64,000 bases of DNA from Renibacterium salmoninarum ATCC 33209 (GCF_000018885.1 NC_010168.1:2666001-2730000); one strand, 5' to 3'; shown: positions 1 to 11,089, counted from the stretch's first letter. A program made the numbers and translations. Notes: generated from the sequence alone by a model not told the origin.

Positions 1-919
1 GGGCGATCAACGGTGCAATCGAAAGCACCGTGAGCGATTCAAATCGCTTCTCTTCCGGAATCGGCAAAGTATTGGTAACCACAACTTCGTTGGCTCCGCA
101 ATTTGCCAGACGCTCAGCAGCTGGATCTGAAAACACCGCGTGCGTCGCAGCAATGATGACATCGCGGGCTCCTGCGTCCTTGAGCACCTGGACCGCTCCA
201 GCAATCGTGCCACCGGTGTCGATCATGTCATCGATCAAAACACAGGTGCGGCCTTCAATCTGGCCAACAACTTGCTTGGATACCGCTTGGTTGGGCACGG
301 TCAGATCACGGCTCTTGTGAACAAACGCCAGTGGAGCACCACCTAGACGGTCTGCCCACTGCTCGGCCACTCGAACTCGGCCGGTGTCAGGTGAAACAAC
401 AGTAATTTCGTCCACGTTGACCTTGGTCCGAATGTATTCGGCAAGCAACGGGATGGCCATCAAGTGGTCGACCGGACCGTCAAAGAAGCCTTGGATCTGA
501 GCCGTGTGCAGATCCACGCTCATCAGACGATCAGCCCCAGCAGTTTTATATAGGTCGGCAACCAGACGGGCCGAGATCGGCTCGCGGCCACGCCCCTTTT
601 TGTCCTGCCGAGCGTAGGGGTAGAACGGGGAAACTACCGTGATCCGCTTGGCAGAAGCCCGCTTGAGCGAATCGATGAGAATCAGCTGCTCCATGAGCCA
701 GTTGTTCAACGGCGCGGGATGCGCTTGCAAAACAAAGACGTCAGTTCCGCGCACACTCTGTGCTGACCGAACGTAGATCTCGCCGTTGGCGAAGTCATAA
801 GCATCGATCGGCAACAACTCAGTATTGAGCTCGGCGGCGATCTCACGTGCCAGCTCGGGATGCGCGCGGCCCGAGGCCAGCAGTAGTTTTTTCTCGCCGT
901 GGGCGGTTATCGCACTCAT
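1..919 (-). CDS. prs: Ribose-phosphate pyrophosphokinase (PRPP synthetase), 3' end cut by the window
   Basis: Makes PRPP from ribose 5-phosphate and ATP, feeding nucleotide, histidine and tryptophan synthesis. Reading the minus strand from the ATG at 919 gives 306 uninterrupted codons to the left edge; family members are about 320-330 residues, so only the last few are missing. Visible family signatures are an early ASGRAHPELA segment, the catalytic-loop region SPFYPYARQDKKGRGREP, a VDLHTAQIQGFFDGPVDHL stretch and the PRPP-binding VLIDDMIDTGGT motif. It starts 7 bp after the glmU stop codon, so the two are almost certainly one operon; glmU-prs adjacency is also seen in mycobacteria. No disruption was seen in the part present. 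Confidence 0.95.
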   Translation of the reverse strand, partial: MSAITAHGEKKLLLASGRAHPELAREIAAELNTELLPIDAYDFANGEIYVRSAQSVRGTDVFVLQAHPAPLNNWLMEQLILIDSLKRASAKRITVVSPFYPYARQDKKGRGREPISARLVADLYKTAGADRLMSVDLHTAQIQGFFDGPVDHLMAIPLLAEYIRTKVNVDEITVVSPDTGRVRVAEQWADRLGGAPLAFVHKSRDLTVPNQAVSKQVVGQIEGRTCVLIDDMIDTGGTIAGAVQVLKDAGARDVIIAATHAVFSDPAAERLANCGANEVVVTNTLPIPEEKRFESLTVLSIAPLIA

Positions 920-926
920 ATTTCCC

Positions 927-2474
927 TCATGACTGATTGTGATCTTCTGCTGAAGCTTCGTTGGTTACCTGACGAGCAGATTCAAGGGTCGTGGCATCTA
1001 GCGCTTGCTGTGCTAGATTCGCGGAGCGAGTCCCGGCACGATTGTGCAGCACCCATTGTTCGGCGTTACGCTGCGAGGCGATGGTCAAAGCCAAGGCGCC
1101 CGGCGGCACGAACTTTCGGATGACCGCGCCAGCGCCGGAGTAGGCACCATCGCCCACCTCAACCGGAGCCACAAATACCGTGTTCGAGCCCGTCCGCACG
1201 CCCGAACCAATAACGGTGCGGTGCTTTTTTTCGCCGTCGTAATTTGCGGTGATATTTCCGCAACCAATATTGGTATCGGTACCAATTTCGGCGTCGCCAG
1301 CGTAGCCAAGGTGCGAAAGTTTCGATCGCGCGCCGATTCGAACGTTTTTGGTTTCATAGAACGCGCCAATCTTGCCATCTTCGCCCAATACCGTGCCAGG
1401 ACGAAGATAGGTGAAGGGCCCAACTGAAGCTCCTGAGGAAATGATTGCGCCGGATCCGTGCGTGCGCACCACCGAGGCGCCCTCGCCAATTTGCACGTCA
1501 GTCAACGTGCAGTCCGGGCCGACGACGGCGTCGCGCTCCACCGTGGTGTTGCCGTGTAGTTGGCTACCAGGCAGCAAAGTGACGTCCTCACCCAAGGTGA
1601 CCTGAACATCGATCCAGGTGCTTGTCGGATCCACGATTGTTACTCCGGCGCGCATCCAACGCTCGAGCACCCGGCGATTCAGCTCGGCACCTAAGGCCGC
1701 TAGCTGAACGCGATCATTCGCGCCTTCTACCGCCCAGCGGTCCTCAGTGCGAACCGCCGCCACCCGGCCGCCGGCCGCGCGAGCAATTTCAAGGACGTCG
1801 GTAAGGTACATTTCGCCTTGCGCATTTGCGACGCTGACTTTGCTCAACGCGCTGGAAAGGACCGCAGCGTCGAAGGCATAAATACCCGAGTTGATCTCCT
1901 GGATCTGACGTTCGGCCGCAGACGCGTCTTTGAACTCGCGAATGCCTAAAACGGCACCGTCGGAATCGCGCAGAATTCGACCATAGCTGCCAGCATCGTC
2001 CAAGACGGTAGTCAGTACGGTTACGGCGTTGGCGTCCTGCTCGTGAACTCTCACGACATTTTGTAGCAGTTCCGGGCTGAGCAAAGGCACATCGCCATAG
2101 GTCACCAAGACGGTACCGGTAATGCTGCCAAGAGCTTCGAGAGCAACCTGTACGGCCCGTCCTGTGCCGGGGACGTCGTCCTGGTCAACGATAACGGCCT
2201 GTGGTTCTAGCTCAGCAACCTTCGCCGCCACCAATTCACGTTCATGCCGCACCACAACAGCCAACTGGCCCGTTGCAGAGTGAAGATTCAGCAGGCCCCT
2301 AGCCCCAGCCAATGCGTGGCCAACCATCGACAAGCCGCCAATCTCATGCAAGATTTTGGGCTTTCGTGATTTCATTCTGGTACCTGCACCGGCCGCCAGC
2401 ACCAAAATGGTTAAATCAGCAGCTTGACTCGATGGCACGGAATTCAACCTGGGCGCTCCTGTTGTTTGGTGCAT
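927..2474 (-). CDS. glmU: Bifunctional GlmU: GlcNAc-1-P uridyltransferase / GlcN-1-P acetyltransferase
   Basis: Carries out the last two steps to UDP-GlcNAc, the precursor of peptidoglycan and, in this lineage, mycothiol. The 515-residue product has the N-terminal nucleotidyltransferase signature LVLAAGAGTRMKS about 30 residues in, then a C-terminal left-handed beta-helix with hexapeptide repeats (for example LRPGTVLGEDGKIGAF, IGCGNITANYDG). The open frame runs upstream to 2777, but that extension translates straight through the tRNA-Gln gene, so I take the ATG at 2474; a GTG a little further in is the alternative. Length is close to actinobacterial GlmU (about 490-500). Upstream of prs in one operon. 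Confidence 0.95.
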   Translation of the reverse strand: MHQTTGAPRLNSVPSSQAADLTILVLAAGAGTRMKSRKPKILHEIGGLSMVGHALAGARGLLNLHSATGQLAVVVRHERELVAAKVAELEPQAVIVDQDDVPGTGRAVQVALEALGSITGTVLVTYGDVPLLSPELLQNVVRVHEQDANAVTVLTTVLDDAGSYGRILRDSDGAVLGIREFKDASAAERQIQEINSGIYAFDAAVLSSALSKVSVANAQGEMYLTDVLEIARAAGGRVAAVRTEDRWAVEGANDRVQLAALGAELNRRVLERWMRAGVTIVDPTSTWIDVQVTLGEDVTLLPGSQLHGNTTVERDAVVGPDCTLTDVQIGEGASVVRTHGSGAIISSGASVGPFTYLRPGTVLGEDGKIGAFYETKNVRIGARSKLSHLGYAGDAEIGTDTNIGCGNITANYDGEKKHRTVIGSGVRTGSNTVFVAPVEVGDGAYSGAGAVIRKFVPPGALALTIASQRNAEQWVLHNRAGTRSANLAQQALDATTLESARQVTNEASAEDHNQS

Positions 2475-2565
2475 CTTCAGTGCGTGCTCCAGCTGTCCCG
2501 TCGAAAGGAACAGCTGGACCGGTGACGGGGCTATCTTACTCGCCCATATCGTCCCGCGTTCCGCG

Positions 2566-2637
2566 TTCCGCCCATAGGATTCGAACCTATACTCCACAGC
2601 TCCAAAGGCTGGGGTGCTGCCGTTACACCAGAGCGGA
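2566..2637 (-). tRNA. tRNA-Gln, anticodon TTG
   Basis: The minus strand folds as a cloverleaf. The acceptor stem TCCGCTC pairs with GGGCGGA (one G-U). The D arm is GTGT/GCAC, the anticodon loop CTTTGGA gives anticodon TTG (Gln, codon CAA), and the T arm is ATAGG-TTCGAAT-CCTAT. The outermost pair of the anticodon stem is a C-U mismatch. The CCA end is not encoded. It sits between glmU and the tetR pseudogene. Confidence 0.93.
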
Positions 2638-2786
2638 CTGTGCACCATGGCACGAACATCTAGTTTGCCATGACTGCCACCCGCAACGCGAGTTGAGATC
2701 AGAATCTGTCCAAATAGGCCTAGAACAAGCGGGCAAATCCTGTTGATAAGTTGGGTGATATTGCGGAAAGTTGACATGATAGGTGC

Positions 2787-3440
2787 ATGAGTCTTCCACT
2801 ACGCACGGGTGAACACGAGCAAATTCCCGTGCGCTCAAGAATGACTCGTGCGCAACGCAGGCAGCAACTGACCGGCATCGGACGTTCGCTCTTCGCCGTT
2901 CGAGGCTTGGACGGCACCACGATTGAAGAGATTGCTGCAGCAGCGGGCGTCTCAAAACCGGTAATTTACGAGCACTTTGGTTCCAAAGAAGGCCTCTATT
3001 TGGAGGTCGTGGAACAAGAGTCGAAAGTCTTACTCAGCTCAATAACTTCATCATTGAGTGAAGAAGCAAGCCCACGAGTGCTGCTTGAACGCGCCGCGTT
3101 AGCCGTCTTGGACTACATCGAAGACCACACCGACGGGTTCCGGATTCTGGTTCGCGATGCACCGCCGTCGTAACCTGAAGGCGCGTATTCCACTTTGCTG
3201 TCCCACATCGTGGTGCGGGTGGAACATATTCTTTCTGACGAGTTTGAGCGCCGCGGCTTCTCACCCGCAGATGGCGCAATCTATGCGCAGATGTTGGTTG
3301 GCATGATGGCGATGACCGGCCAATGGTGGCTGGACGTGCGCAAGCCAGATAAGAGCACTGTTGCAGCGCATTTGGTGAACCTAGCCTGGAACGGTTTGAC
3401 CGGTCTAAAAATCAACCCGGAATTGCAACAGGGTCACTAA
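2787..3440 (+). pseudogene. TetR/AcrR-family regulator interrupted by an in-frame TAA
   Basis: The first part encodes a TetR DNA-binding domain (helix-turn-helix around TTIEEIAAAAGVSKPVIYEH, then FGSKEGLYLEVV), and the second part the ligand-binding domain. Both lie in one continuous frame; the only break is TAA at 3171-3173, codon 129 of 217, after RDAPPS and before PEGAYSTLLSH. A CAA (Gln) to TAA transition would explain it. The position next to glmU matches a TetR gene beside glmU in mycobacteria. The truncated 128-residue product keeps the HTH but has lost most of the C-terminal domain, so it might still bind DNA but would not be expected to sense its ligand normally. Confidence 0.85.
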
Positions 3441-3485
3441 ATTCCGTCCCCGAAATCTCGCGTCCCGGGATGCATTTTCGGCTTG

Positions 3486-3518
3486 CGGATGCGTAAAATT
3501 CGGCAAAATCCGCATCCG
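3486..3518. terminator. Inverted repeat between convergent genes, possible terminator
   Basis: CGGATGCG (3486-3493) and CGCATCCG (3511-3518) form an 8-bp perfect stem with a 17-nt A-rich loop, between the stop of the tetR pseudogene and the convergent ABC-F gene. No clear U-tract follows on either strand, so terminator function is a guess from position. Confidence 0.35.
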
Positions 3519-3545
3519 GATGCTGAAATTGCCTCCGTAAAGGCA

Positions 3546-5360
3546 TTAGCCCAGAATTTCGGCGGCTTCCAACCATTCGAGTTCGAGTTCTTCTTTTTGC
3601 CCAGCAACATCTTGAAGTTCTTTGTTCAAACTGCCGAGTTCCTCAAAATTCCCACTCGTGGACGCGGTATCCATCTGGGCATGTAGGCGCTCTTCTTGCT
3701 GAGTGAGTTTGGAAAGTTGGTGCTCGATGCGATTCACGTCTTTGCGGGCCTGCCGCAGATCGGCTTCGGAAGCGCCAGCGGCCGACGACGGCGCAGCTGC
3801 CGCAGCCTCCGGCCGGCAGCTACCTTGCGTCGTGCTGAACCCGGAGCCAAGGCCCTGCTCCTTGCGCAGTTGCAAATACTGATCCACTCCACCAGGTAAG
3901 CCGCGCAATTTGCCATCCCCTAGCAGCGCGAGCTGGTGATCGGTAACTCGCTCCAGCAAATACCTGTCGTGCGAGACCACGACCAAGGTCCCAGGCCAGC
4001 CATCCAAAAGATCTTCTACCGCACCCAAGGTATCGGTATCTAAATCGTTGGTCGGCTCATCGAGCATCAAAACGTTCGGCTCACCGATCATCAGCCTGAG
4101 CAGTTGTAGCCGACGACGTTCACCACCAGAGAGGTCCCCTACCGGCGTCCACTGCTTCTCTTTGCTAAACCCGAGCTGTTCCACCAGTTGGCCGACGGTA
4201 AGCTCACGACCGCCAATTTGAACTACCCGTTTTTCCGCTTCAATAACTTCAAGAACTCGCATGTGCGCAATTGCATCGAACTCGGTGACTTCCTGATTCA
4301 GCACCGCGGTCTGGACGGTTTTACCCCGCTTGAGTCGGCCAGCATCCGGCGGAATCTGTCCGGCCAGCATCCGGAGCAAGGTGGATTTTCCGGCGCCGTT
4401 GACGCCAACAATGCCAAGCCGCTCCCCCGGCGCGAGCCGCAAGGTGATCCGGTCGAAGAGTCGCTTCTCGCCAAAGCCCAGGCTTACCTCTTCGAGGTCT
4501 AATACGTCTTTGCCCAGCCGAGCCGTTGCTAATCGGTTCAACGCCACCGAATCGCGAGGATCCGGAACATCTGCGATGAGTTGATTTGCGGCTTCGATCC
4601 GGAATTTCGGTTTTGCAGTTCGGGCCGGCGCGCCGCGGCGCAGCCAAGCAAGTTCCTTCTTAGCCAGTTGAACGCGCTTGTTCTCCACTACGGCGTTCAT
4701 CCGGTCCCGCTCAACCCGGGCAAGCACATAAGCCGCATAGCCACCCTCGAAAGCATCTACGGTCGCGTCGTGAACTTCCCACGTCCGATTGCAAACTTCG
4801 TCCAGGAACCAACGATCGTGCGTGACCACCAAGAAGGCAGCTTCGTTGGCACGCCATCGCGTTTTGAGGTGCTCAGCGAGCCAAGCGACGCCTTCGACGT
4901 CGAGGTGGTTGGTGGGCTCATCGAGCATGATCACGTCGTGCTCGCCAATCAGCAATTTGGCCAGCGCCACGCGACGTTTTTGGCCACCAGAGAGCGCTGA
5001 AACCTTGGCGTGCCAATCCACTTCGGCGACTAAGCCACCCATAATGTCGCGGATTTTGGGATTAGCTGCCCATTCGTGTTCGGCAGCTTCGCCGACTATT
5101 GCCTCGCCCACTGTTGCCTCGCCGTCGAGCACGTCCGATTGGTCCAGGTAGCCAACTTCCAGCCCTCGGCGCGCGGCAACTCGGCCAGAGTTCGGCGTTT
5201 GCCGATTGGCCAGCAGCCGCATCAAGGTGGATTTACCGTCGCCGTTGCGGCCCACGATGCCGATCCGATCGCCATCTTCAAGCCCGATGGTGATCGATTC
5301 CAAGATGGTGCGAGTAGCGAATTGGACGGTGAGATTTTCGCCGCCGAGCAAATGGGCCAA
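3546..5360 (-). CDS. ABC-F family ATPase (Uup-like, ribosome-associated type)
   Basis: 604 residues with two ABC ATPase domains in tandem and no membrane segments, the ABC-F architecture; such proteins act on the ribosome (translation factor or antibiotic protection) rather than in transport. Domain 1 has Walker A GRNGDGKST (about residue 37), signature LSGGQKRRVALAKLL and Walker B IMLDEPTNHLDVEG. Domain 2 has Walker A GVNGAGKST, signature LSGGERRRLQLLRLM and Walker B LMLDEPTNDLDTD. After an Ala-rich linker, the last 70 residues are a charged coiled coil (RQARKDVNRIEHQLSKL onward), as in Uup. It lies 31 bp downstream of ispE on the same strand. Which ABC-F subfamily it belongs to cannot be settled by eye. 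Confidence 0.9.
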   Translation of the reverse strand: MAHLLGGENLTVQFATRTILESITIGLEDGDRIGIVGRNGDGKSTLMRLLANRQTPNSGRVAARRGLEVGYLDQSDVLDGEATVGEAIVGEAAEHEWAANPKIRDIMGGLVAEVDWHAKVSALSGGQKRRVALAKLLIGEHDVIMLDEPTNHLDVEGVAWLAEHLKTRWRANEAAFLVVTHDRWFLDEVCNRTWEVHDATVDAFEGGYAAYVLARVERDRMNAVVENKRVQLAKKELAWLRRGAPARTAKPKFRIEAANQLIADVPDPRDSVALNRLATARLGKDVLDLEEVSLGFGEKRLFDRITLRLAPGERLGIVGVNGAGKSTLLRMLAGQIPPDAGRLKRGKTVQTAVLNQEVTEFDAIAHMRVLEVIEAEKRVVQIGGRELTVGQLVEQLGFSKEKQWTPVGDLSGGERRRLQLLRLMIGEPNVLMLDEPTNDLDTDTLGAVEDLLDGWPGTLVVVSHDRYLLERVTDHQLALLGDGKLRGLPGGVDQYLQLRKEQGLGSGFSTTQGSCRPEAAAAAPSSAAGASEADLRQARKDVNRIEHQLSKLTQQEERLHAQMDTASTSGNFEELGSLNKELQDVAGQKEELELEWLEAAEILG

Positions 5361-5391
5361 GGGATTCCTTACAAACGTGCCGGTGCTGACG

Positions 5392-6369
5392 TCAACGCGT
5401 CAAGTCAGAAACAATTTTCGCACCATGGACCGGCGAATGCACAGCGAGCGCATTTTGCCCTGCCTCAGCAAGCCGATCAGCAAGTTCAATCGCATGGTTT
5501 TCATCGCGGGCCAGCATGGCCACAGTAGGCCCGGAACCGGAAACTAAACTGGCCAACGCGCCGTATTCAGCTCCCTGGTCAATCACGTCAGCTAGTTGCG
5601 GTGCCAGCTTGAGCGCAGCTGGCTGCAAATCGTTACCGAGCACCTGCGCCAAGCCAGCCGCATCCCCGCTGCGTAGCGCCTGCAAAATACGCGGGTTGAT
5701 GCCCTCAGGCTCGCTGGGCTCAACGCCTTTGGTGACGCGCAGGCGGTCTAGAGCGGTAAAAACGGTCGGGGTTGAGAGCCCAAAATCGGCAAGAACCAAT
5801 GCCCAGTGCAGCGGTCCTGGGGCCAGCGCAGGCGTCAGCTCATCACCAACGCCTAAGCCGACGGCGGCACCGCCTAAAAGCGCGAACGGAACATCTGCAC
5901 CGAGTTCTGCGGCTAAATGCGCCAACTCTTCGCGGGAAAGCCCAGAGCCCCACGATGCGTCACATGCAAGCAAAGTGGCTGCGGCATCCGCTGAACCGCC
6001 GCCCATTCCGCCAGCAACCGGTACCCGCTTCGCGATCTCTAGATGGAGCCCGGTGGGGTGCTCGGTCACATCAGCCATCAATCGCGCTGCCCGCACAGCT
6101 AAGTTGCTCTCATCCAGCGGCACCGCGGCGTCCGAGGCCAATGTGCTGGCATCGTTTTGGCGCAAACTCACGGTGATCTCATCACCGGCGACACTCGTGG
6201 CCGAGACCTCTTCGTACAGTGAGACGGCCAAGTAGACGCTAGCTACCGAATGATAGCCATCAGCGCGCAACGGTCCAACAGAAAGCGACACATTAATTTT
6301 GCCTGGAGCTTTAGCCCGGACAGTCCGGCTGCGTGTGCCGCCTTCGGAGGTGGCAAGGGATGGCGTCAT
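5392..6369 (-). CDS. ispE: 4-diphosphocytidyl-2-C-methyl-D-erythritol kinase
   Basis: Phosphorylates CDP-methylerythritol in the MEP isoprenoid pathway, which supplies precursors for undecaprenyl carriers and menaquinone. The product is a 325-residue GHMP kinase: N-terminal RAKAPGKINVSLSVGPLRADGYH, the ATP-binding loop VPVAGGMGGGSADAAATL, and a C-terminal LVSGSGPTVAML motif. The open frame extends to 6441, but the extension has no family similarity; the ATG at 6369 gives a normal N-terminus. It is downstream of rsmA (96 bp gap) and upstream of the ABC-F gene on the same strand, the order found in mycobacteria and most actinobacteria. Confidence 0.93.
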   Translation of the reverse strand: MTPSLATSEGGTRSRTVRAKAPGKINVSLSVGPLRADGYHSVASVYLAVSLYEEVSATSVAGDEITVSLRQNDASTLASDAAVPLDESNLAVRAARLMADVTEHPTGLHLEIAKRVPVAGGMGGGSADAAATLLACDASWGSGLSREELAHLAAELGADVPFALLGGAAVGLGVGDELTPALAPGPLHWALVLADFGLSTPTVFTALDRLRVTKGVEPSEPEGINPRILQALRSGDAAGLAQVLGNDLQPAALKLAPQLADVIDQGAEYGALASLVSGSGPTVAMLARDENHAIELADRLAEAGQNALAVHSPVHGAKIVSDLTR

Positions 6370-6465
6370 AGCCCCTAACTTATGGCACCGGGGCCGATGC
6401 ATCCAACTAGCTCGACACGTTCTGGATAGCTCTGGCCCCAAAGGCGGCCAGATAGCTTCTGAAAG

Positions 6466-7359
6466 TCAGGCCAAGAAAGTTTTTTTGGCTTCAGCGATTC
6501 GGGAGAACGCGGCAATATCAAGCACCTCACCACGTGCCCTCGGATCGACTCCGGCCGCAATTAGGATCTGCTCAGCGTCAGCGCCGCTACCAGCCCACCC
6601 CGCGAGGGCCGCCCGCACAGTTTTACGTCGCTGGGCAAAAGCTGCATCAATCACGGCAAATACTTCACGGCGCTCCGCCCGGGTCTGCGGCGGTTCACGT
6701 CGAATGAATTCCACCAACCCGGAAGAAATTTTAGGCGCAGGCCAGAAGACATTCATACCAATGACGCCAGCTTTGCGCACCTGTGCGTACCAAGCGGCCT
6801 TGACGGAGGGTACCCCGTAGGTTTTGCTGCCTGGAGGCGCGGCAAGTCGGTCAGCTACCTCGTCTTGCACCATAACCAAACCGTGTTCAAGCGATAGGAA
6901 ATATTCTAAAAGATGCAACACCACGGGCACAGCAACGTTATACGGCAGGTTGGCCACCAAAGCAGTGGGCTCTTGCGGCAGTTCGGTGACTTTGAGCGCG
7001 TCCGCAGTTACGACGTCGAACGCCCCGCTCTTCTCCGGCCGGAATTCAGAAATAGTCTGCGGCAGCCTGGCCGCAAGTTTCGCATCAATTTCGACGGCGA
7101 CGACGTGCGCGGCAGCGTCAAGCAAGCCCAACGTGAGCGATCCTAGACCCGGGCCGATTTCCAGCACGGTCTCCGAAGGAGCTATTTTCGCAGCTGCCAC
7201 GATGCGACGAATGGTGTTGCCGTCAATAACAAAATTCTGGCCAAGAGTCTTGGTTGGACGCACGTCGAGCTCCGCGGCGAGCCGTCGGATGTCCGCAGCA
7301 CCGAGCAATGGGCGGTCAGTTGCTCGGGCGGAATTGGTTTCGTCAGGGGGCAAAGTCAC
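6466..7359 (-). CDS. rsmA: 16S rRNA dimethyladenosine transferase
   Basis: Dimethylates the two adjacent adenines in the 3'-terminal hairpin of 16S rRNA (KsgA family), a late step in 30S assembly. In 297 residues, the SAM-binding region appears as [16 protein letters not shown] then [16 protein letters not shown], and the catalytic motif is [12 protein letters not shown]. Spacing to ispE and the flanking rpfB-tatD genes fit the conserved actinobacterial cluster. The gap to the upstream rpfB stop contains a long perfect hairpin (7407-7467) that could uncouple its transcription from rpfB. Confidence 0.94.
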   Translation of the reverse strand: MTLPPDETNSARATDRPLLGAADIRRLAAELDVRPTKTLGQNFVIDGNTIRRIVAAAKIAPSETVLEIGPGLGSLTLGLLDAAAHVVAVEIDAKLAARLPQTISEFRPEKSGAFDVVTADALKVTELPQEPTALVANLPYNVAVPVVLHLLEYFLSLEHGLVMVQDEVADRLAAPPGSKTYGVPSVKAAWYAQVRKAGVIGMNVFWPAPKISSGLVEFIRREPPQTRAERREVFAVIDAAFAQRRKTVRAALAGWAGSGADAEQILIAAGVDPRARGEVLDIAAFSRIAEAKKTFLA

Positions 7360-7406
7360 TGCTGAAGTCTATCTCTTGCTCTCGCACTCTCGCGCTCGCC
7401 GCAACA

Positions 7407-7467
7407 GTTGAGGGGTCGTATTATGCCGCTAAAACTGAACCATAGCGGCATAATACGACCCCTCAAC
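7407..7467. repeat. Long perfect intergenic hairpin (24-bp arms)
   Basis: Arms 7407-7430 and 7444-7467 are exact reverse complements (24 bp, a 25th A-T pair possible) around a short A-rich loop. The outer half reads GTTGAGGGGTCGTATTATG. It sits between the stop of rpfB and the start of rsmA, two genes on the same strand. There is no run of U after either arm, so it is not a textbook intrinsic terminator. It could be a terminator of another type, an RNA-processing or stabilising element, or a dispersed repeat. Confidence 0.8.
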
Positions 7468-7484
7468 GGAGTGTAGAGATTTGG

Positions 7485-8975
<1,491 letters not shown>

Positions 8976-9929
8976 TCACTCAGCACGCCACGGGCCGTAA
9001 ACCCGCTCGGTATTATGCCGAAGCTGGATACAGAAATCGGCTAGCTCAACCGCCCGATATTCGGCTATTGCTCGCACGGTATAGGGCACCAAGTAGCTCG
9101 CGTTTGGTTGGCCACGGAATGGATGCGGAGTCAAAAAGGGAGCATCCGTTTCCACCATGATCAACTCCCGCTCAGCGAGGGCGAGCGCCTGACGTAATGG
9201 GTTGGAATTTTTAAAGGTTACCGTGCCAGCAAACGACATGTACCAACCATTTTCGTTACAGACCCGCGCCAATTCGGCATCCCCGGAAAAGCAATGGAAA
9301 ACTACCGTCTCCGGGGCCCCCTCCTCGGCAAGAATCCGAAGCACGTCCTCGTGCGCATCTCGATCATGAATTTGCAGCGCCAAGCCCAATCGCTTTGCTA
9401 GATCGATATGCCATCGAAAGGAGTAGTGCTGACGGTCCAGTCCCTCCGCGCCAGTACGAAAATAGTCCAGGCCGGTCTCTCCAACCGCACGAATCCGCGG
9501 ATGCGCGGCCATTTTTTCAATTTCAGCAAGCGCCTGTTCTAAGCCGCCCGCTTCAGCCAGCCGCGGGGCGTCGTTGGGATGAATCGCTACTGCGCCCAGG
9601 AGCCGTTCATCTGCTTCCACCGCTTGGACGGTGAACCGAGACGACTCAACATCGCAACCTACCTGGACTGCGCCTTGCACGCCGACGGCGGCCGCCGCGT
9701 CGAGCGCCTGGTGTACCGAAACTTCCACCAGTCCATCGCGGAAGTCTAAATGGGTGTGATTATCAATGACCGGTTCAGGTAGTGGTTCTGGCGCCACCGG
9801 ATAAGCCAATTTACGACGTCGTCCGGTCTCATCTTGTGGTGAGCGTTGCAGGCCACCCCGGTCATCAAGGCCCAGCTGCCCTGGCTCAGCTTTGGCACGG
9901 TACGCTTCGGGCACGGTTGGCAAACTCAT
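8976..9929 (-). CDS. tatD: TatD-family metal-dependent hydrolase / deoxyribonuclease
   Basis: Metal-dependent TIM-barrel nuclease family with proposed roles in DNA repair and turnover. The 317-residue product carries the metal-binding motif VIDNHTHLDF near residue 55, then IHPNDAPRL, AVGETGLDYF and LALQIHDRDAHEDVLRIL, and the C-terminal MVETDAPFLTPHPFRG. The frame is open up to 10067, but the ATG at 9929 gives the normal family start with a modest N-terminal extension. It lies immediately upstream of rpfB, as in mycobacteria, though separated by 336 bp, so the two may have separate promoters. No methionyl-tRNA synthetase gene is next to it, unlike in mycobacteria. Confidence 0.9.
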   Translation of the reverse strand: MSLPTVPEAYRAKAEPGQLGLDDRGGLQRSPQDETGRRRKLAYPVAPEPLPEPVIDNHTHLDFRDGLVEVSVHQALDAAAAVGVQGAVQVGCDVESSRFTVQAVEADERLLGAVAIHPNDAPRLAEAGGLEQALAEIEKMAAHPRIRAVGETGLDYFRTGAEGLDRQHYSFRWHIDLAKRLGLALQIHDRDAHEDVLRILAEEGAPETVVFHCFSGDAELARVCNENGWYMSFAGTVTFKNSNPLRQALALAERELIMVETDAPFLTPHPFRGQPNASYLVPYTVRAIAEYRAVELADFCIQLRHNTERVYGPWRAE

Positions 9930-10043
9930 GGCCACTACTTTAGTCAGCCATCCTGATTTAGGTGGCCGCCTTGGGCGCAACCGACTTGCAGAACGAGTAA
10001 CCTTGATCACACTAAGGTCGGTCCGGATTCGCACCGGGCAGAA

Positions 10044-11075
10044 ATGGGGAGCACCAGATTGAGTCAATCACCATTCCAAGCTGAACAGAATCATCGTCTG
10101 CACGATGCGGCCGCCCTCGATTCAGCTCGCTTTCACCAACTCAGTGAAAGCATCCTCGCGCAGATAAATACCGTCATGGATGGCAAAGCGGACGCCGCGA
10201 GACTCGCCTTGACAGTCTTGTTGGCAGAAGGGCATCTGCTGCTTGAAGATGTGCCCGGAGTTGGAAAAACGATGCTCGCAAAAACTCTCGCGCGAAGCTT
10301 GGACTGTTCGGTCAGCCGGATTCAATTCACGCCAGATCTGTTGCCATCCGATGTGACTGGTGTTTCGATTTTCAATCAGGCTAAAAACAGCTTTGAGTTC
10401 CGGCCCGGCGCGGTCTTTGCCAATATCGTCATCGGCGATGAAATCAACCGAGCCTCCGCCAAGACACAATCGGCATTACTCGAATGCATGGAAGAGCATC
10501 AAGTCACCTTTGACGGGACCTCGTACTGACTGGCCGCGCCCTTTATGGTGATTGCCACGCAGAACCCGATTGAGATGGAAGGCACCTACCCGTTACCCGA
10601 GGCGCAACGCGATCGCTTTATGGTGCGAATCTCAATGGGTTACCCGGACGCTGCTGCCGAAATTGAAATGCTCGAATCGCATCAATCTTCCTCTCCACTC
10701 AATGACGTCCGTCCAGTGGCAAGCGCCGCTGAAGTCGCCGCAATGATCAACACCGTGCATGCGGTTTATGTCTCGCCCGCGGTGAAGCAATACATCGTCT
10801 CTTTTGGCAGAGCGAGCCGAGAAGATCCAAACATCCGCCTTGGCGCGAGCCCGCGAGCGCTACTCCAACTTTTGCGCGCAGCAAAAGCCACGGCAGCGCT
10901 TGCGCAACGAGACTTTGTTTTGCCAGATGATGTCGCCGCAAACGCTGAAGCAGTCCTCACACACCGAATCATCCTGGATCGAAAAGCCACCAGCTCAGGT
11001 CAGACGCCAGCCAGTCTGGTCAAATCAATTCTTAGCCGACTTCCGGTGCCGCAGCACAACGCCAAAGCAATCTGA
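10044..11075 (+). pseudogene. MoxR-type AAA+ ATPase with an in-frame TGA
   Basis: Encodes a MoxR-family AAA+ chaperone: Walker [19 protein letters not shown], Walker [19 protein letters not shown], sensor I region MVIATQNPIEMEGTYPLPEA, and a C-terminal lid IRLGASPRALLQLLRAA. The two halves share one frame, separated only by TGA at 10527-10529 (codon 162 of 343) between DGTSY and LAAPFMV. A CGA (Arg) to TGA change would restore the usual sequence. The start could be ATG 10044 or TTG 10059, which has GGGGAG 7-8 nt ahead of it. It is first in the moxR-DUF58-transglutaminase operon; loss would disable the ATPase of the set. Stop-codon readthrough cannot be excluded. Confidence 0.85.
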
Positions 11076-11089
11076 GTAAGTTTCCGCCG

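Noticed and set aside
2475..2777. N-terminal extension of GlmU by about 100 residues
   Set aside because: It translates straight through the tRNA-Gln gene and has no family similarity.
10044..10529. Short MoxR as a complete small ATPase gene
   Set aside because: It lacks sensor and lid regions and the remaining frame continues in register after TGA, so it is one broken gene.
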